This document shows positions 49,689 through 59,246 of a DNA stretch of 64,000 nucleotides, piece after piece. Source of the stretch: Nitrospira sp. (GTDB lineage Bacteria; Nitrospirota; Nitrospiria; Nitrospirales; Nitrospiraceae); the NCBI GenBank assembly GCA_018242725.1, contig JAFEBI010000002.1:40237-104236 (forward strand), in the 5' to 3' direction. The position numbers and the translations under genes were made by a program. The first letter of the stretch is position 1. Each line of letters begins with the position of its first letter. The notes under the pieces are model-generated. The model worked only from the letters and a program-made list of their open reading frames with translations, was not told where the DNA came from and did no database searches.

Positions 49689-50673
49689 ATGAAACATCTT
49701 ACCGAAGACAATAGGACCCGCCTGACAATCGATCTTATTAGCGATGAAGCGATAACCACTTCGGAAATCGAGGGGGGGGAGATACTCAATCGGGACTCAG
49801 TCTGATCTTCGATGCGTCGGAACTTCGGCATCGAGCCGGGCAATCGTAAAATTCCTCCTGCCGAGCAGGGCATCGCGGCAATGATGACTGATCTCTACCG
49901 TCACTACGACACCCCCCCTATCCGAAGAACAACTATTCACCTGGCATACAATGCTCGCGCAGGGTCGGAAGGGTCTCAAATGTATCGGCAGATACCAACA
50001 GGTCCAAGCCCGATGCAAGTCGTCTCCGGTCCCATCGGAAACCCAAAAGTCCATTTTGAAGCGCCTCCGGCAACGACCGTGAGGAGGGAAATGAACCGGG
50101 TCCTCTCTTGGTTCAACCATACTGCACCAAACGGCGCACGGGGATCGCTCATCTCTATTTTGTATCCATTCATTTGAAGACGGCAATGGACGAATTGGAC
50201 GGGCACTGTCGGAACAATCCTTATCTCAATGTCTTGGTCACCCGACGTTGATCGCGCTCTCGCACACGCTATTCAAGGATAAACCGGCATACTACAAGGC
50301 CCTCGAAGAGAACAACAGAGAGCTGAACATCACGGCGTGACTGGTCTATTTCGCCCAAACAGTATTGAACGCACAGCGCTACACTAAACGACTGATCGAT
50401 TTCCTTATCGACAAAACCAAGCTCTATGACCGCCTACGCGGCCAACTCAATCTTCGACAGGAGAAAGCGCTCGCGCGCATGTTTCGGGAAGGCTTGGAAG
50501 GATTTAAGGGCGGGCTGAGCGCGGACAATTATCTGAAAATTACCGACACATCCAAAGCCACCGCCACCAGAGACCTACAGGATCTCCTAGAGAAGGGTGC
50601 ACTCCGCAAGATCGGTGAATTCAAACACACCCGATACTGGTTGAATGTCCTCACTGCCTCCACGGAACATTGA
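49689..50673 (+). pseudogene. Fic-family (DUF4172-Fic) gene, multiply disrupted
   Basis: Pieces in changing frames reconstruct a Fic protein: SDEAITTSEIEGG, ILNRDSV, a TGA, RRNFGIEPG, MQVVSGPIGNPKVHFEAPPA, WFNHTAP, AHLYFVSIH, then the Fic motif FEDGNGRIGRALSEQSL, ELNITA, a TGA where relatives have Trp, LVYFAQTVLNAQ, and an intact C-terminal winged-helix part (50365-50673, NLRQEKALARMFREGLEGFK). At least two frameshifts (about 50135 and 50168, the latter losing four bases inside HPFEDGNGR) and two stops are needed. The 5' end is missing. Fic enzymes transfer AMP to proteins. Confidence 0.85.
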
Positions 50674-51158
50674 GCCATACAACTGTTTTGCGTAGCTGAG
50701 CCGGCAAAGGCACTCACGTGCCGAAGGGGAAACGGAGTGCTTCTACGCATCGGCCATTGCGGTGCCGGCGGTCACGCACCGGGAAACACCCTTGCCACTA
50801 TTGAGCGCGCTCAAGGGAGCGTGAGTGTTTTATAATACCAATGCATGTATTGCATCATGAAGCTTGTCCACCGAGTTACCGTCACGGTCAACGCATCCTC
50901 ATCCTTAAAAAAGGCGCCTCAAGACTCCTGAGCCAAGGACGACCACGTCCAGAGAGCATCCTCCAGAGACTTTCTCGATTGAACTTGGTTTCCTCGGTGA
51001 GCCATGCGATACATTTCATTGCGGCAAGAACGGCATGATGGACTCTTTCCCATTACCAGCTTTTCCAGTCACGCTCATTGACACATCCCCTTGTGGGCAG
51101 TAGCCTATCCTCATGACACACTCAAACCGCACAACGTGAATGGAAAGGAAAACTCACG
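50674..51158. other. Intergenic region after the Fic remnant
   Basis: 485 bases with no supported gene. TTGAGCGCGCTCAA, a perfect 14-bp palindrome, is followed about 20 bases later by TATAAT and by ATGCATGTATTGCATCATG. This could be the promoter and operator of a lost gene; a 65-codon frame begins there (50841-51038) but matches nothing I know. Confidence 0.4.
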
Positions 51159-51551
51159 ATGACCTATCGATGGAGTGCACTGTGCCTGTGCCTATTCCTC
51201 GCGACCGCAGGCTGCGGCGGAAATAAAGCCGAAATCAAGGAGGACCGCCTGACGGTCGGTAAGGTACAAGGGGAAATCAAGGTCGGGATGTCAGCCGCCC
51301 AAGTGGCCGAACTCTTGGGAAGCCCCAATATCGTCACCACGGACGACAAACGCCGCGAGGTCTGGATCTACGACAAGGTGTCGACCGATCGCGTGGATAC
51401 GTCCAGCTCATCCTTTGCGGGCATCATTATTCTAGGCGCCGCATCCCACGACAGTTCCAGTTCGCAGCGTCAACGAACGCTCACGATCATCATCAAGTAT
51501 GACGAAGACAAGAAGGTCCGCGATTTTGCGTACAACTCCACACAGTTCTAA
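51159..51551 (+). CDS. BamE/SmpA-like small lipoprotein
   Basis: 130 residues with lipobox ATAGC after a short signal. The core reads GEIKVGMSAAQVAELLGSPN followed by IVTTDDKRREVWIYD, the pattern of the BamE/OmlA fold. A Ser-rich insertion (TSSSSFAGIIILGAASHDSS) precedes the last strand. It probably sits at the inner face of the outer membrane. It precedes three related lipoproteins on the same strand. Confidence 0.85.
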   Translation: MTYRWSALCLCLFLATAGCGGNKAEIKEDRLTVGKVQGEIKVGMSAAQVAELLGSPNIVTTDDKRREVWIYDKVSTDRVDTSSSSFAGIIILGAASHDSSSSQRQRTLTIIIKYDEDKKVRDFAYNSTQF

Positions 51552-52164
51552 CCCACGTTGCCGGTCTGGGATCCGGCGAACGCTTGTGGCAGTCGCAGGC
51601 CTTACCATATCGAGCCCGTTCATCGGGTGCGTGGCACCGACACAACCGGTTGAACTGTTTCAGTTGGAACCGGAAAGCGCCGCCAAGCGGGCGATGCAAA
51701 CCCGCCTCTTCGAAACCAGAGATGGAACGGAGTTGTTGTCTGCCTCAGCCGCAGTTCTCCAAGACTTGGGTTTCCAGGTCGAAGAAAGCGTGCGCGAGGT
51801 TGGGTTTCTTCGAGCCACGAAAGAACGAAGTGCTCGGGAGTATGGCCAGGACATCACCCGCTTTGTCGTCTTTCTCTTCAGCACACCGCTGATACTCGTG
51901 CAACAACCTCCGATCATCATGCCCGTCGATCTGCATCAAAAAATCGCTGCCACGCTTGTTACTCGACCGGTCAATCCGGAGACCACGCGCCAGGAAGTCA
52001 GGGTCGTGTTCTACCGAGTCGTGTGGCAAGGAGGAGGATCGTCCGGACAACAGGGCATTCCACCAGGCGAACAGCGGATGGAAATGCTGCGCGACTCCGT
52101 GATGTACCAGACCTTCTTTGCAAAATTATCAAAAGCCGTATTTCTGGAACCGTTCGCACTCTGA
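51499..52164 (+). CDS. Lipoprotein paralogue 1 of 3
   Basis: Up to 221 residues. The stretch IRRTLVAVAGLTISSPFIGC looks like a lipoprotein signal, then AAKRAMQTRLFETRDGTELL and VLQDLGFQVEESVREVGFL, the shared motif of the three tandem genes. This copy has an extra hydrophobic segment (ITRFVVFLFSTPLILVQQPP). The start is unclear: ATG 51499 lies inside the preceding gene, and GTG 51586 would truncate the signal. Confidence 0.75.
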   Translation: MTKTRRSAILRTTPHSSNPRCRSGIRRTLVAVAGLTISSPFIGCVAPTQPVELFQLEPESAAKRAMQTRLFETRDGTELLSASAAVLQDLGFQVEESVREVGFLRATKERSAREYGQDITRFVVFLFSTPLILVQQPPIIMPVDLHQKIAATLVTRPVNPETTRQEVRVVFYRVVWQGGGSSGQQGIPPGEQRMEMLRDSVMYQTFFAKLSKAVFLEPFAL

Positions 52165-52174
52165 CCTCGAGGTG

Positions 52175-52612
52175 ATGATGAAGCTGGAGAACGTGAGAGG
52201 AATTCTTACCGTCGTCGGCCTTGTGCTCTTTCAAGGCTGCGCTGCTCCGCAACCCAGTCCGGATCTCCTGGCGCCGACTGAAGCGCAGCTGAAGATTCGG
52301 AGTGCACAAACTCGGTCCTTCGATATCACGGATCGTCAAGTGGCCATGCGTGGTGTCATTGCGGCGCTGCAGGACTTAGGGTTCATCATCGAACGAGCCA
52401 ATGAGCCCTTGGGGCTGGTGACGGCGGCACAGTTCGCCGAACCGAACTTCTACGATGTCGTCGGCGTGACCGTCACGGTGCGCCCGGAATCCGAAGGTCG
52501 CATGCTGATTCGCGCGAACGCCATCTACAACAACAAGCCCATCGAAGATCCTAAGGCGTATCAAAATTTCTTCGCCACGCTGGAACGCGCTCTCTTTGTG
52601 ACCAAGAATTAA
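52175..52612 (+). CDS. Lipoprotein paralogue 2 of 3
   Basis: 145 residues with lipobox LFQGC. The core LKIRSAQTRSFDITDRQVAM and ALQDLGFIIERANEPLGLVT parallels its neighbours, and VTVRPESEGRMLIRANAIYN and PKAYQNFFATLERALFV match the end of copy 3. GAGGTG precedes the paired ATGs at 52175/52178. Shortest copy, so it probably shows the minimal domain. Function unknown. Confidence 0.83.
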   Translation: MMKLENVRGILTVVGLVLFQGCAAPQPSPDLLAPTEAQLKIRSAQTRSFDITDRQVAMRGVIAALQDLGFIIERANEPLGLVTAAQFAEPNFYDVVGVTVTVRPESEGRMLIRANAIYNNKPIEDPKAYQNFFATLERALFVTKN

Positions 52613-53229
52613 TGGACGCGGACTCTTACCAGAGAATCTTTGCGCAACACCTCCTCCCTCTTTCCTGGTTGGACTGGCTCAACCGCTGGGTCCTCGTCCT
52701 CCTTTGTCTGTTGTTGCAGGGATGCCCGACGCCTTACGAACTACGGCATGTCAACCAATGGGACTCCCGTGAGCAAATCTGGCTTTCCGAAGAAAGCCAA
52801 GTCAAGATTCGCACCGCACAATCGCGGGTGTTTGATACTGCGGATCGGCGTAAGATGTTGGCGACGATCGTGTCCACCCTGCAGGACTTGGATTTCAAAG
52901 TGGAAGTGCTTGATGAAGAGCTGGGCCTCGTATCCGGGAAGAAATTTGTCGAGAATGAGCAGATCTATGGCCTCGACTTGAGCTACCTGCTGTATCAACC
53001 CGATACATTGCAGATTTTCAACCGTCATGACCGTACATGGGGTCCCTTTACTCACCGAAGTAATCTTGTCCGCTTGACGGTCACCGTCCGTAAACGCAAC
53101 GAGGCACAACTTGTGGTGCGGGCCAGCGCTCAGTTTTACCTTCGCGCCGTCGAAGACCCTGCGCCCTACCAGCAATTCTTCCGCACGCTAGAGCAAGCCG
53201 TCTTCTTGGAAGGCCACTCCGTGGAATAG
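52612..53229 (+). CDS. Lipoprotein paralogue 3 of 3
   Basis: 205 residues; ATG overlaps the previous stop by one base (TAATG). Signal with lipobox LLQGC, then VKIRTAQSRVFDTADRRKML and TLQDLDFKVEVLDEELGLVS, and PAPYQQFFRTLEQAVFL at the end. An extra segment of ~40 residues (DLSYLLYQPDTLQIFNRHDR) lies in the middle at the same place as the insertion in copy 1. Function unknown. Confidence 0.83.
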   Translation: MDADSYQRIFAQHLLPLSWLDWLNRWVLVLLCLLLQGCPTPYELRHVNQWDSREQIWLSEESQVKIRTAQSRVFDTADRRKMLATIVSTLQDLDFKVEVLDEELGLVSGKKFVENEQIYGLDLSYLLYQPDTLQIFNRHDRTWGPFTHRSNLVRLTVTVRKRNEAQLVVRASAQFYLRAVEDPAPYQQFFRTLEQAVFLEGHSVE

Positions 53230-53280
53230 TTCGCGTGGGATCTCGAGACTACGCTGGCTCACAGATACTCTTTCAACGTC

Positions 53281-54138
53281 CTACGCGGCCATGGTGTACG
53301 GTTGGACCATTGCCAGAGTCTCTTGCAGCTGGGTTCTGGCTTCCGCCAGGAATATTGGGAGGTTGGCCGTTACAAACCCTGTGGCTGCAATGGCCTGGGA
53401 GCTGAAAGGGAACGTTGCAGGACGCCGAGCAGGATCGAGTTCTTCATAGTCGACAACGACACCGGCCAAATGAACGATGGATGCCGATACGATGAATTCA
53501 CCGGCATCCTTTGGGCTCAGTTGGCAACGGACCGCCTGTTCCATCTGTACAGGCAGCCCCCAGGATCGGATGAGCTCCGCTCCGACTTCTGCAAAGTCAC
53601 AGCCGATATTGGACTGCTCCACTTCGGCCAGCGACGCTTCCAGGTACCCCGCTTCAATCAGGGCCGACTGAGCCCGCTGCGGAACAGTCTGGTACAAGAC
53701 ACTGTGGCCGATATCGCGTAAGAGGCCGGCCAGATACGACTGTTCGTGGTCCTCGATACCGCAGGACTTCGCGATTGTTCGAGCCAGTAGCGCGCTGAAG
53801 AGACTTTTCCTCCAGAATTTGGATAGATCCATCAGATAAACCGGTATGCCTGCGAAGGTTTGACCGACGGTCGTCGTCGCAACGAGGTCGTCGAGACCTT
53901 GTTTCCCAAGGAGCTGAACCGCGCCGGTCACGGTATTGACCTGCCTCGACGGCCCGTACGGTGGATTGTTGGCCATGCGAAGCAGCCTGACTGCGATCAC
54001 CGAATCCAGCTGAAGTGCCTTGACTCGATCGCCTAGGGTTGCGTTGGAATCGTCCACCACATCTCGCACACGACAATACACTTCGGACAAGGTCGAAAGT
54101 GTGGTGCACGCTTGGACCAATTCACTCGCCAACGGCAT
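53281..54138 (-). CDS. HDOD-domain protein, copy A
   Basis: 285 residues covering one HDOD domain and a short tail. VKALQLDSVIAVRLLRMANN, NTVTGAVQLLGKQGLDDLVA and YLAGLLRDIGHSVLYQTVPQ are typical. HDOD domains resemble HD phosphohydrolases but lack the full HD metal motif; they usually act as signalling scaffolds. It is clearly paralogous to the 285-residue gene at 56217. GGAGGGG precedes the ATG. Confidence 0.9.
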   Translation of the reverse strand: MPLASELVQACTTLSTLSEVYCRVRDVVDDSNATLGDRVKALQLDSVIAVRLLRMANNPPYGPSRQVNTVTGAVQLLGKQGLDDLVATTTVGQTFAGIPVYLMDLSKFWRKSLFSALLARTIAKSCGIEDHEQSYLAGLLRDIGHSVLYQTVPQRAQSALIEAGYLEASLAEVEQSNIGCDFAEVGAELIRSWGLPVQMEQAVRCQLSPKDAGEFIVSASIVHLAGVVVDYEELDPARRPATFPFSSQAIAATGFVTANLPIFLAEARTQLQETLAMVQPYTMAA

Positions 54139-54488
54139 GGTGGAGCCCCTCCTTCTTGCCTGTCGATGCAGACCGGCTCTCCATTTTCTTTATCGGTCAG
54201 GAATGGACAAAACTATCGTGAAGGCAGGGACAATTCTGATGACGTTCCGCCATGACAGTGAATTCTAGTCCTGAGAGGCTGAATCGACCATCAGATTACA
54301 ATTCTCTGCATGCTTCAATTCCGTCGGGAGGGATATGGACGGAATACACTGAGATCGGCAGTGGAAGCACTGGCGGCAACCATGCGTCTTCTTACAGAGT
54401 CCCGTTCGTCACCCCTTCCCAGTACCTCTTTCTCAAGCTGGAAGGAATTCTCACCGATACAGCCTCTAGCCTTTATCGGGGAACCCCT

Positions 54489-56066
54489 ATGCCTTCGGCC
54501 ACTGACTCAACCCTCATCGATTTGATCCGCCCTCGACTCCATCCAAAACTGAGGCCACTGTTCGACGAATCCAGCCGTTGCCTGCCGATCCTCCAATCCA
54601 CGTGCCAGCAAATCCTCAATGACACAAACCAGCAATCCAGCCTCGATAATCTGGTCCAAGTGATCAGCCGGGACCATGGGCTAACCTGCAAAATCCTGCA
54701 AGTGGCCAACAGTATTGCTTACAGCCCACAGCAGACGATCATCGCGATCCCACATGCCGTGAGCTGGCTTGGACTCGATACCGTTCGGACCCTGGTCGCT
54801 GCCGCACATCTGGTCGAACAATTGAAACATTGGCCGGCTCGCCAGCAGGAACTCCGAACCTTGATTGCCAAGTCCCTTGTTTCCGCCACCTACGCCAGTG
54901 AGTTCGGAAGGGCCCTCAACTACCCGCAGCCCGGTCAATTGTTTACCGCAGCACTCCTGTATTCGATCGGAGATTTAGCCATTGCTTACCAGGACCCGGA
55001 TTTCTTTACAGCACTCCAGACGATTTCCCTGAAAGCGAAACACCCGGCCGAGCGCATTTCGCAGGAGACCCAGCTCATCGGTGTCCCTCGGCTGACCTTG
55101 GCGAAAGCCTTGGTCCGACTGTGGATGCTACCGGACAACCTCGTGAACCTCTTCGATAGTGCCGGCGAGCTTCCGATTGGGCGTTGGCAGAGCCCTGCAC
55201 AGATGTATCGAGGCCTCGTCGTTGGCTCAATCCGGCTCGTGGACGCAATCATGAATTCCAATTCCTCCATTGCCGTTGAAGAGGCAAAGCGAACGCTTCA
55301 GCATGGAAGTGGGCTATCTTCACGACGGTTTTCAGATTTGATGAGCCAGGCCATGGACCGAGGTTGCCAGCTCACTCGCTCCATGGGACTGGTTGTCGAT
55401 CCGCCTCGCGACTCCCTGATGCCATTGAACGGGCAGCACGCCACCGCCTCACCCACGCTCCAATCTTCGACCAAGATAATCCCCTGTGAGGACCATGTAC
55501 CCGCTCCGAAGAAAGTTTCTCTCAACCAGGAAGAGCCGTCAGTCCCTATTCGGAACAACCCATTCGAAACACTTCAGGCCTTTCAGAACTCCATACAGGG
55601 TGCGATTGACCTAAACAGTCTCCTTGGAATGTTCATTCAATCGTTGCACCAGGACGCGGGATTGGCCCGTGTCGGGCTGGCCCTGCTCAACCCGAATGAT
55701 AGTGATCTTCTGGTCGGAAAGTTGGCTCTGGGTGTCACTCCTCTAGCACCGTTTCTCTCCTCCCTTTCGGGTTCACTCAGCCGAGAACATCCCTTCTTCC
55801 TCTCGATTCTTAAACGTGTCGAGCCACTCCTTATTCCAAACCTGTCAGACCAGCCGACGGGGTCTCTGAAACAGGAATTTCTCGATGCCTGGCACCCCAC
55901 AGCGGCAATTCTCGCCCCACTGCGAGTGGGAGTAAGACCCATCGGCCTTGTCTACTGTGACCGGGGGCCGGACCGCCCATCAATGCACCCTCAGGACTAC
56001 CAGGCCTTTCAGTTGTTCTTTGCTCAGACGACATTGGGAATGAATCGCTTAGCCGGCATACTTTAA
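54489..56066 (+). CDS. HDOD-GAF signalling protein
   Basis: 525 residues from the ATG at 54489. HDOD domain over ~10-270 (VISRDHGLTCKILQVANSIA, IAIPHAVSWLGLDTVRTLVA, LFTAALLYSIGDLAIAYQDP), then a linker, then a GAF-like domain over ~350-520 (LARVGLALLNPNDSDLLVGK, AILAPLRVGVRPIGLVYCDR). The frame is open to an ATG at 54252, which would add 79 residues of unremarkable sequence; GGGGA upstream and the domain limits favour 54489. It lies between and opposite to the two single-domain HDOD genes. Confidence 0.85.
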   Translation: MPSATDSTLIDLIRPRLHPKLRPLFDESSRCLPILQSTCQQILNDTNQQSSLDNLVQVISRDHGLTCKILQVANSIAYSPQQTIIAIPHAVSWLGLDTVRTLVAAAHLVEQLKHWPARQQELRTLIAKSLVSATYASEFGRALNYPQPGQLFTAALLYSIGDLAIAYQDPDFFTALQTISLKAKHPAERISQETQLIGVPRLTLAKALVRLWMLPDNLVNLFDSAGELPIGRWQSPAQMYRGLVVGSIRLVDAIMNSNSSIAVEEAKRTLQHGSGLSSRRFSDLMSQAMDRGCQLTRSMGLVVDPPRDSLMPLNGQHATASPTLQSSTKIIPCEDHVPAPKKVSLNQEEPSVPIRNNPFETLQAFQNSIQGAIDLNSLLGMFIQSLHQDAGLARVGLALLNPNDSDLLVGKLALGVTPLAPFLSSLSGSLSREHPFFLSILKRVEPLLIPNLSDQPTGSLKQEFLDAWHPTAAILAPLRVGVRPIGLVYCDRGPDRPSMHPQDYQAFQLFFAQTTLGMNRLAGIL

Positions 56067-56216
56067 CCTGAAGCCGAAGGGAAAGAAGAGGGCAGGCAGC
56101 TTCCACCTCAGGTGGGGCGACCAATGGCAAAGACACGCAGCTAACACCTGATAAGTAGGCGACGAACCACTTGATCGAGGTTGGATTCAGTTCAGCGCTC
56201 GGGCAGATTCCGTCTG

Positions 56217-57074
56217 CTACGCAGCGATCGCCTGCGGGTAGACCAGTGCAAGCATCTCGTTCAACTGGGCCTGAGCACCCGTCATCAGCTTCGGTAGGTC
56301 GGCCATCACAAAACCTGTCTCTTTCAGGGCCTGCGGATCAAACGGCACTTCGGTAGGGCGCTGCTTCGAGTCATGCTCTACACAATCAACGATCGCTCCC
56401 GCCAGATGCACAATGGCCGCATGCTGGACATAATCGCCGGCTTCGCTTGGACTCAGTTGATGACGGATGGCCTGTTCAATCTGCAGGGGCATTCCCCAAG
56501 ACCGGACGAGTTCAGCCCCCACTTCCGCAAAGTCACACCCAATATTAGACCGCTCCACCTCAGCGAGAGACACATCCAGATGGCCCGCCTCAATAAGCGC
56601 GGACTGGGCCCGCTGCGGAGCATATTGATAAAGCACAAAGTGACCTAGGTCTCTCAGCAGCCCCTCCACGAAGAAACGCTCGCTGTCCTTAATGCCACAA
56701 GACTTGGCAATTTTTCCGGCCAGCAAGGCGCAGAGGACACTTCGATGCCAGAACTTCGACACGTCCATGAGTTGAATCGGAATTCCGGCAAAGGTCTTGC
56801 CGACCGTCGTCGCCGTGACAAGATCGATGATGGCTTGGGTCCCAAGGAGACTGACGGCGCGGGAAATCGTATCAACCTGTTTGGAAAACCCATAGACGGG
56901 ACTATTGACGATGCGGAGGAGCCTGGCCGAGATCGCAGGATCTAACTTCAGGACCTCAGCGAGATCCCCCATCGTCGAATTGGAGTCGTCGACCACCTCC
57001 CGTACACGGAAATAGATCTCCGGCAAGCTAAAGATAGACGTACAAGATTGCACCAGTTCTTCTGCCGTCGGCAT
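56217..57074 (-). CDS. HDOD-domain protein, copy B
   Basis: 285 residues, same length and layout as copy A: LAEVLKLDPAISARLLRIVN, ISRAVSLLGTQAIIDLVTAT, FVEGLLRDLGHFVLYQYAPQ, and the shared phrase SNIGCDFAEVGAEL. Both copies end in a short helical tail finishing with Ala-Ala. Probably a duplication older than the arrival of the HDOD-GAF gene between them, or the reverse. Confidence 0.9.
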   Translation of the reverse strand: MPTAEELVQSCTSIFSLPEIYFRVREVVDDSNSTMGDLAEVLKLDPAISARLLRIVNSPVYGFSKQVDTISRAVSLLGTQAIIDLVTATTVGKTFAGIPIQLMDVSKFWHRSVLCALLAGKIAKSCGIKDSERFFVEGLLRDLGHFVLYQYAPQRAQSALIEAGHLDVSLAEVERSNIGCDFAEVGAELVRSWGMPLQIEQAIRHQLSPSEAGDYVQHAAIVHLAGAIVDCVEHDSKQRPTEVPFDPQALKETGFVMADLPKLMTGAQAQLNEMLALVYPQAIAA

Positions 57075-57281
57075 GGTCGCAGCTCCTCACCGTTGCGCGC
57101 CTCTCACCGGTTACTCGGAAAGACGCTCACTTTCTCTATCGGTTCAGAGTGGATGAAACTGTAGGAAACAACTGACCACGACCAGGCTGGGGATTGTAGC
57201 ATTGAGGACAAGTAGGTACCGGCGACTGAGACAGCTGGGAGCGCTGAGAATGGTACAGCTGGTCAATCTGCCCTTCCCTGA

Positions 57282-59117
57282 TTATAGAGATGTGCCTTTT
57301 ACCGCCTGATCTCGCTTTTCTTCCAGTTCAGCCCATCTGACATAGAGTCGTTCGACATCCTGCTGCGCCGTATGGAGAGCCGCATAGCGTTCTTGCAAGT
57401 CGGCGGGAGAGGAAATGATGGAGGGATCATTGGCCGCAGCCTGGCAGGCCGAGACGCGCTGTTCGGCTTCGAGAATCTTCGCCTCCATTTGATCCCAGTC
57501 CTTTTGCTCTCGGTACGAAAACCCTTTCCGTTTTGACCGTCCACCCGATACGGAGCTCTCTTTTGATCGCTGAGGGGTTCGGTCTTCCGTTACAGCCCTC
57601 TCCTGTGCCGCCTCCCATTGGGCGTAGTCGGCGAACCATTCAGCACGTCCCATCCCATCCAGTGCCAGCAGCCTGGTGGAGACCCGGTCCAGCAACCATC
57701 GGTCATGGGTTACAAGAACAAGCGCCCCGGTAAATTCAAGGAGACTGTCTTCCAACACATCAAGCGTGGGAATGTCCAAGTCATTGGTTGGTTCATCGAG
57801 GATCAAGAGATCCGCAGGCTGAAGCATGAGCCGGGCAATCAATAGTCTGGCCTGTTCCCCACCGGACAGGCGAGAAACCGGAAGATCTAGCTGTTCCGGA
57901 CGGAACAGAAACCGTTTGGCCCACGAAACAAGATGTACGGAGCGATCCTGATAAATGACGGCATCACCACCAGCCGGAGCAAGGGCTCGCCTCAATGAGA
58001 CCTGCTGATCCAGCGATTCTCGATGTTGTTCGAACGTGACAATACGCAACCGATCGGCACGAGTGACCGTGCCGGCATCGGGCATCAAGGTGCCGGCCAG
58101 CAGTTTGAGCAGCGTCGACTTGCCGCTCCCATTCGGCCCAAGCAACCCGATCCGCTCACCAGGCCCCAGCTGCAGCTCCAGATCACGCACGATTGGTTGC
58201 GTGCCCAGCGTCTTCCCCAGACCAACCACCTCGATCAGCTTCTTGGACCGCCGTCCTGAGGCGGTGAAATCAATCCCGGCAGACCCCCTGGATTGCCGCG
58301 CCTCGATATCAGTGAGTTCGCTGATCATCCGACCGGCCTGATCGATCCGAGCTTTGGCTTTGGTCGTCCTGGCTTTAGGCCCTCGCCTCAGCCATTCCAC
58401 CTCACGCCGAACTCGATTGGCCAATGAGGCCTGATAGTCGGCCTGCGCCTGAAGTGCCGCGTCACGCTGCTCTAAAAACTCGCTGTATCGCCCCTTCGCT
58501 TCGAAAAGGCCATTGGGGTATTGGCGGTTTAATTCCCAGATCCGCGTGGTCACCGCTTCCAAGAATCGCCGGTCGTGACTGATCGCGATGAAGGCATGAG
58601 GCTCGGCTTTCAGGAGGCCTTCGAGCCAGAAAATGCCCTCGACGTCCAGATGGTTGGTCGGCTCGTCCAGGAGCAGCACATCCGGCTCCAGCATCAACGA
58701 CCGCGCGATCGCCAGTCGCTTCTTCCATCCCCCGGACAATGTCGAAACGGTTTGATCAGCGCGGACAAACCCTCCGAGACTCAGAGCTCTGGCGATGCGT
58801 CCACCCTGCTCATGGGGGTCCAGCCCCTCATCGGAAAGCACTTGGGCCAGCGCATCTTCGATTGAGTGCTGTTCGGCAAACGAAGGTTCCTGCGGCACAT
58901 AGCCGATCCTGAGCTGTCGGCGCACAGAACGGGTCCCGTTGTCCGGTTCCTCAACTCCAGCCAGAATTTTGAGCAGCGTTGATTTTCCAGACCCGTTCGG
59001 CCCAATCAGGCCGACATGATCCCCTTCGCTCAATCCCAGCGACAAGTCAGTGAACAACGGTTTCACCCCATAACTTTTCCCAAGAGACTCACAACTGAGC
59101 AGAATAGCAGGTGGCAT
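57282..59117 (-). CDS. ABC-F ATPase, Uup-like
   Basis: 611 residues, soluble, two ABC cassettes and no membrane part. Walker A motifs GPNGSGKSTLLKILAG and GPNGSGKSTLLKLLAG, signatures LSGGWKKRLAIARSL and LSGGEQARLLIARLM, and both DEPTNHLD/DEPTNDLD boxes are present. A C-terminal coiled coil (MEAKILEAEQRVSACQAAAN) resembles Uup. ABC-F proteins act on ribosomes; Uup-type members also influence DNA recombination. The exact subgroup is a judgement. Confidence 0.93.
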   Translation of the reverse strand: MPPAILLSCESLGKSYGVKPLFTDLSLGLSEGDHVGLIGPNGSGKSTLLKILAGVEEPDNGTRSVRRQLRIGYVPQEPSFAEQHSIEDALAQVLSDEGLDPHEQGGRIARALSLGGFVRADQTVSTLSGGWKKRLAIARSLMLEPDVLLLDEPTNHLDVEGIFWLEGLLKAEPHAFIAISHDRRFLEAVTTRIWELNRQYPNGLFEAKGRYSEFLEQRDAALQAQADYQASLANRVRREVEWLRRGPKARTTKAKARIDQAGRMISELTDIEARQSRGSAGIDFTASGRRSKKLIEVVGLGKTLGTQPIVRDLELQLGPGERIGLLGPNGSGKSTLLKLLAGTLMPDAGTVTRADRLRIVTFEQHRESLDQQVSLRRALAPAGGDAVIYQDRSVHLVSWAKRFLFRPEQLDLPVSRLSGGEQARLLIARLMLQPADLLILDEPTNDLDIPTLDVLEDSLLEFTGALVLVTHDRWLLDRVSTRLLALDGMGRAEWFADYAQWEAAQERAVTEDRTPQRSKESSVSGGRSKRKGFSYREQKDWDQMEAKILEAEQRVSACQAAANDPSIISSPADLQERYAALHTAQQDVERLYVRWAELEEKRDQAVKGTSL

Positions 59118-59246
59118 AATTAGCGAGGACCTATTCCCATGGCAGCAGTGTTAATCCAGGGCTCATCCCTTCCCAAGAACATAATCCACAATATTCTTCA
59201 ACAGGCTCAAGCGCTGTAGGATGGTCTTGACAAGCGGATTGGCTGG

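Noticed and set aside
48462-49697. A 411-codon frame opposite the ACT-GlnE gene
   Set aside because: Antisense shadow; the plus-strand product carries clear GlnE motifs across the same bases.
50365-50673. A clean 103-codon frame as an independent small DNA-binding protein
   Set aside because: It is the C-terminal part of the decayed Fic gene and has no start signal of its own.
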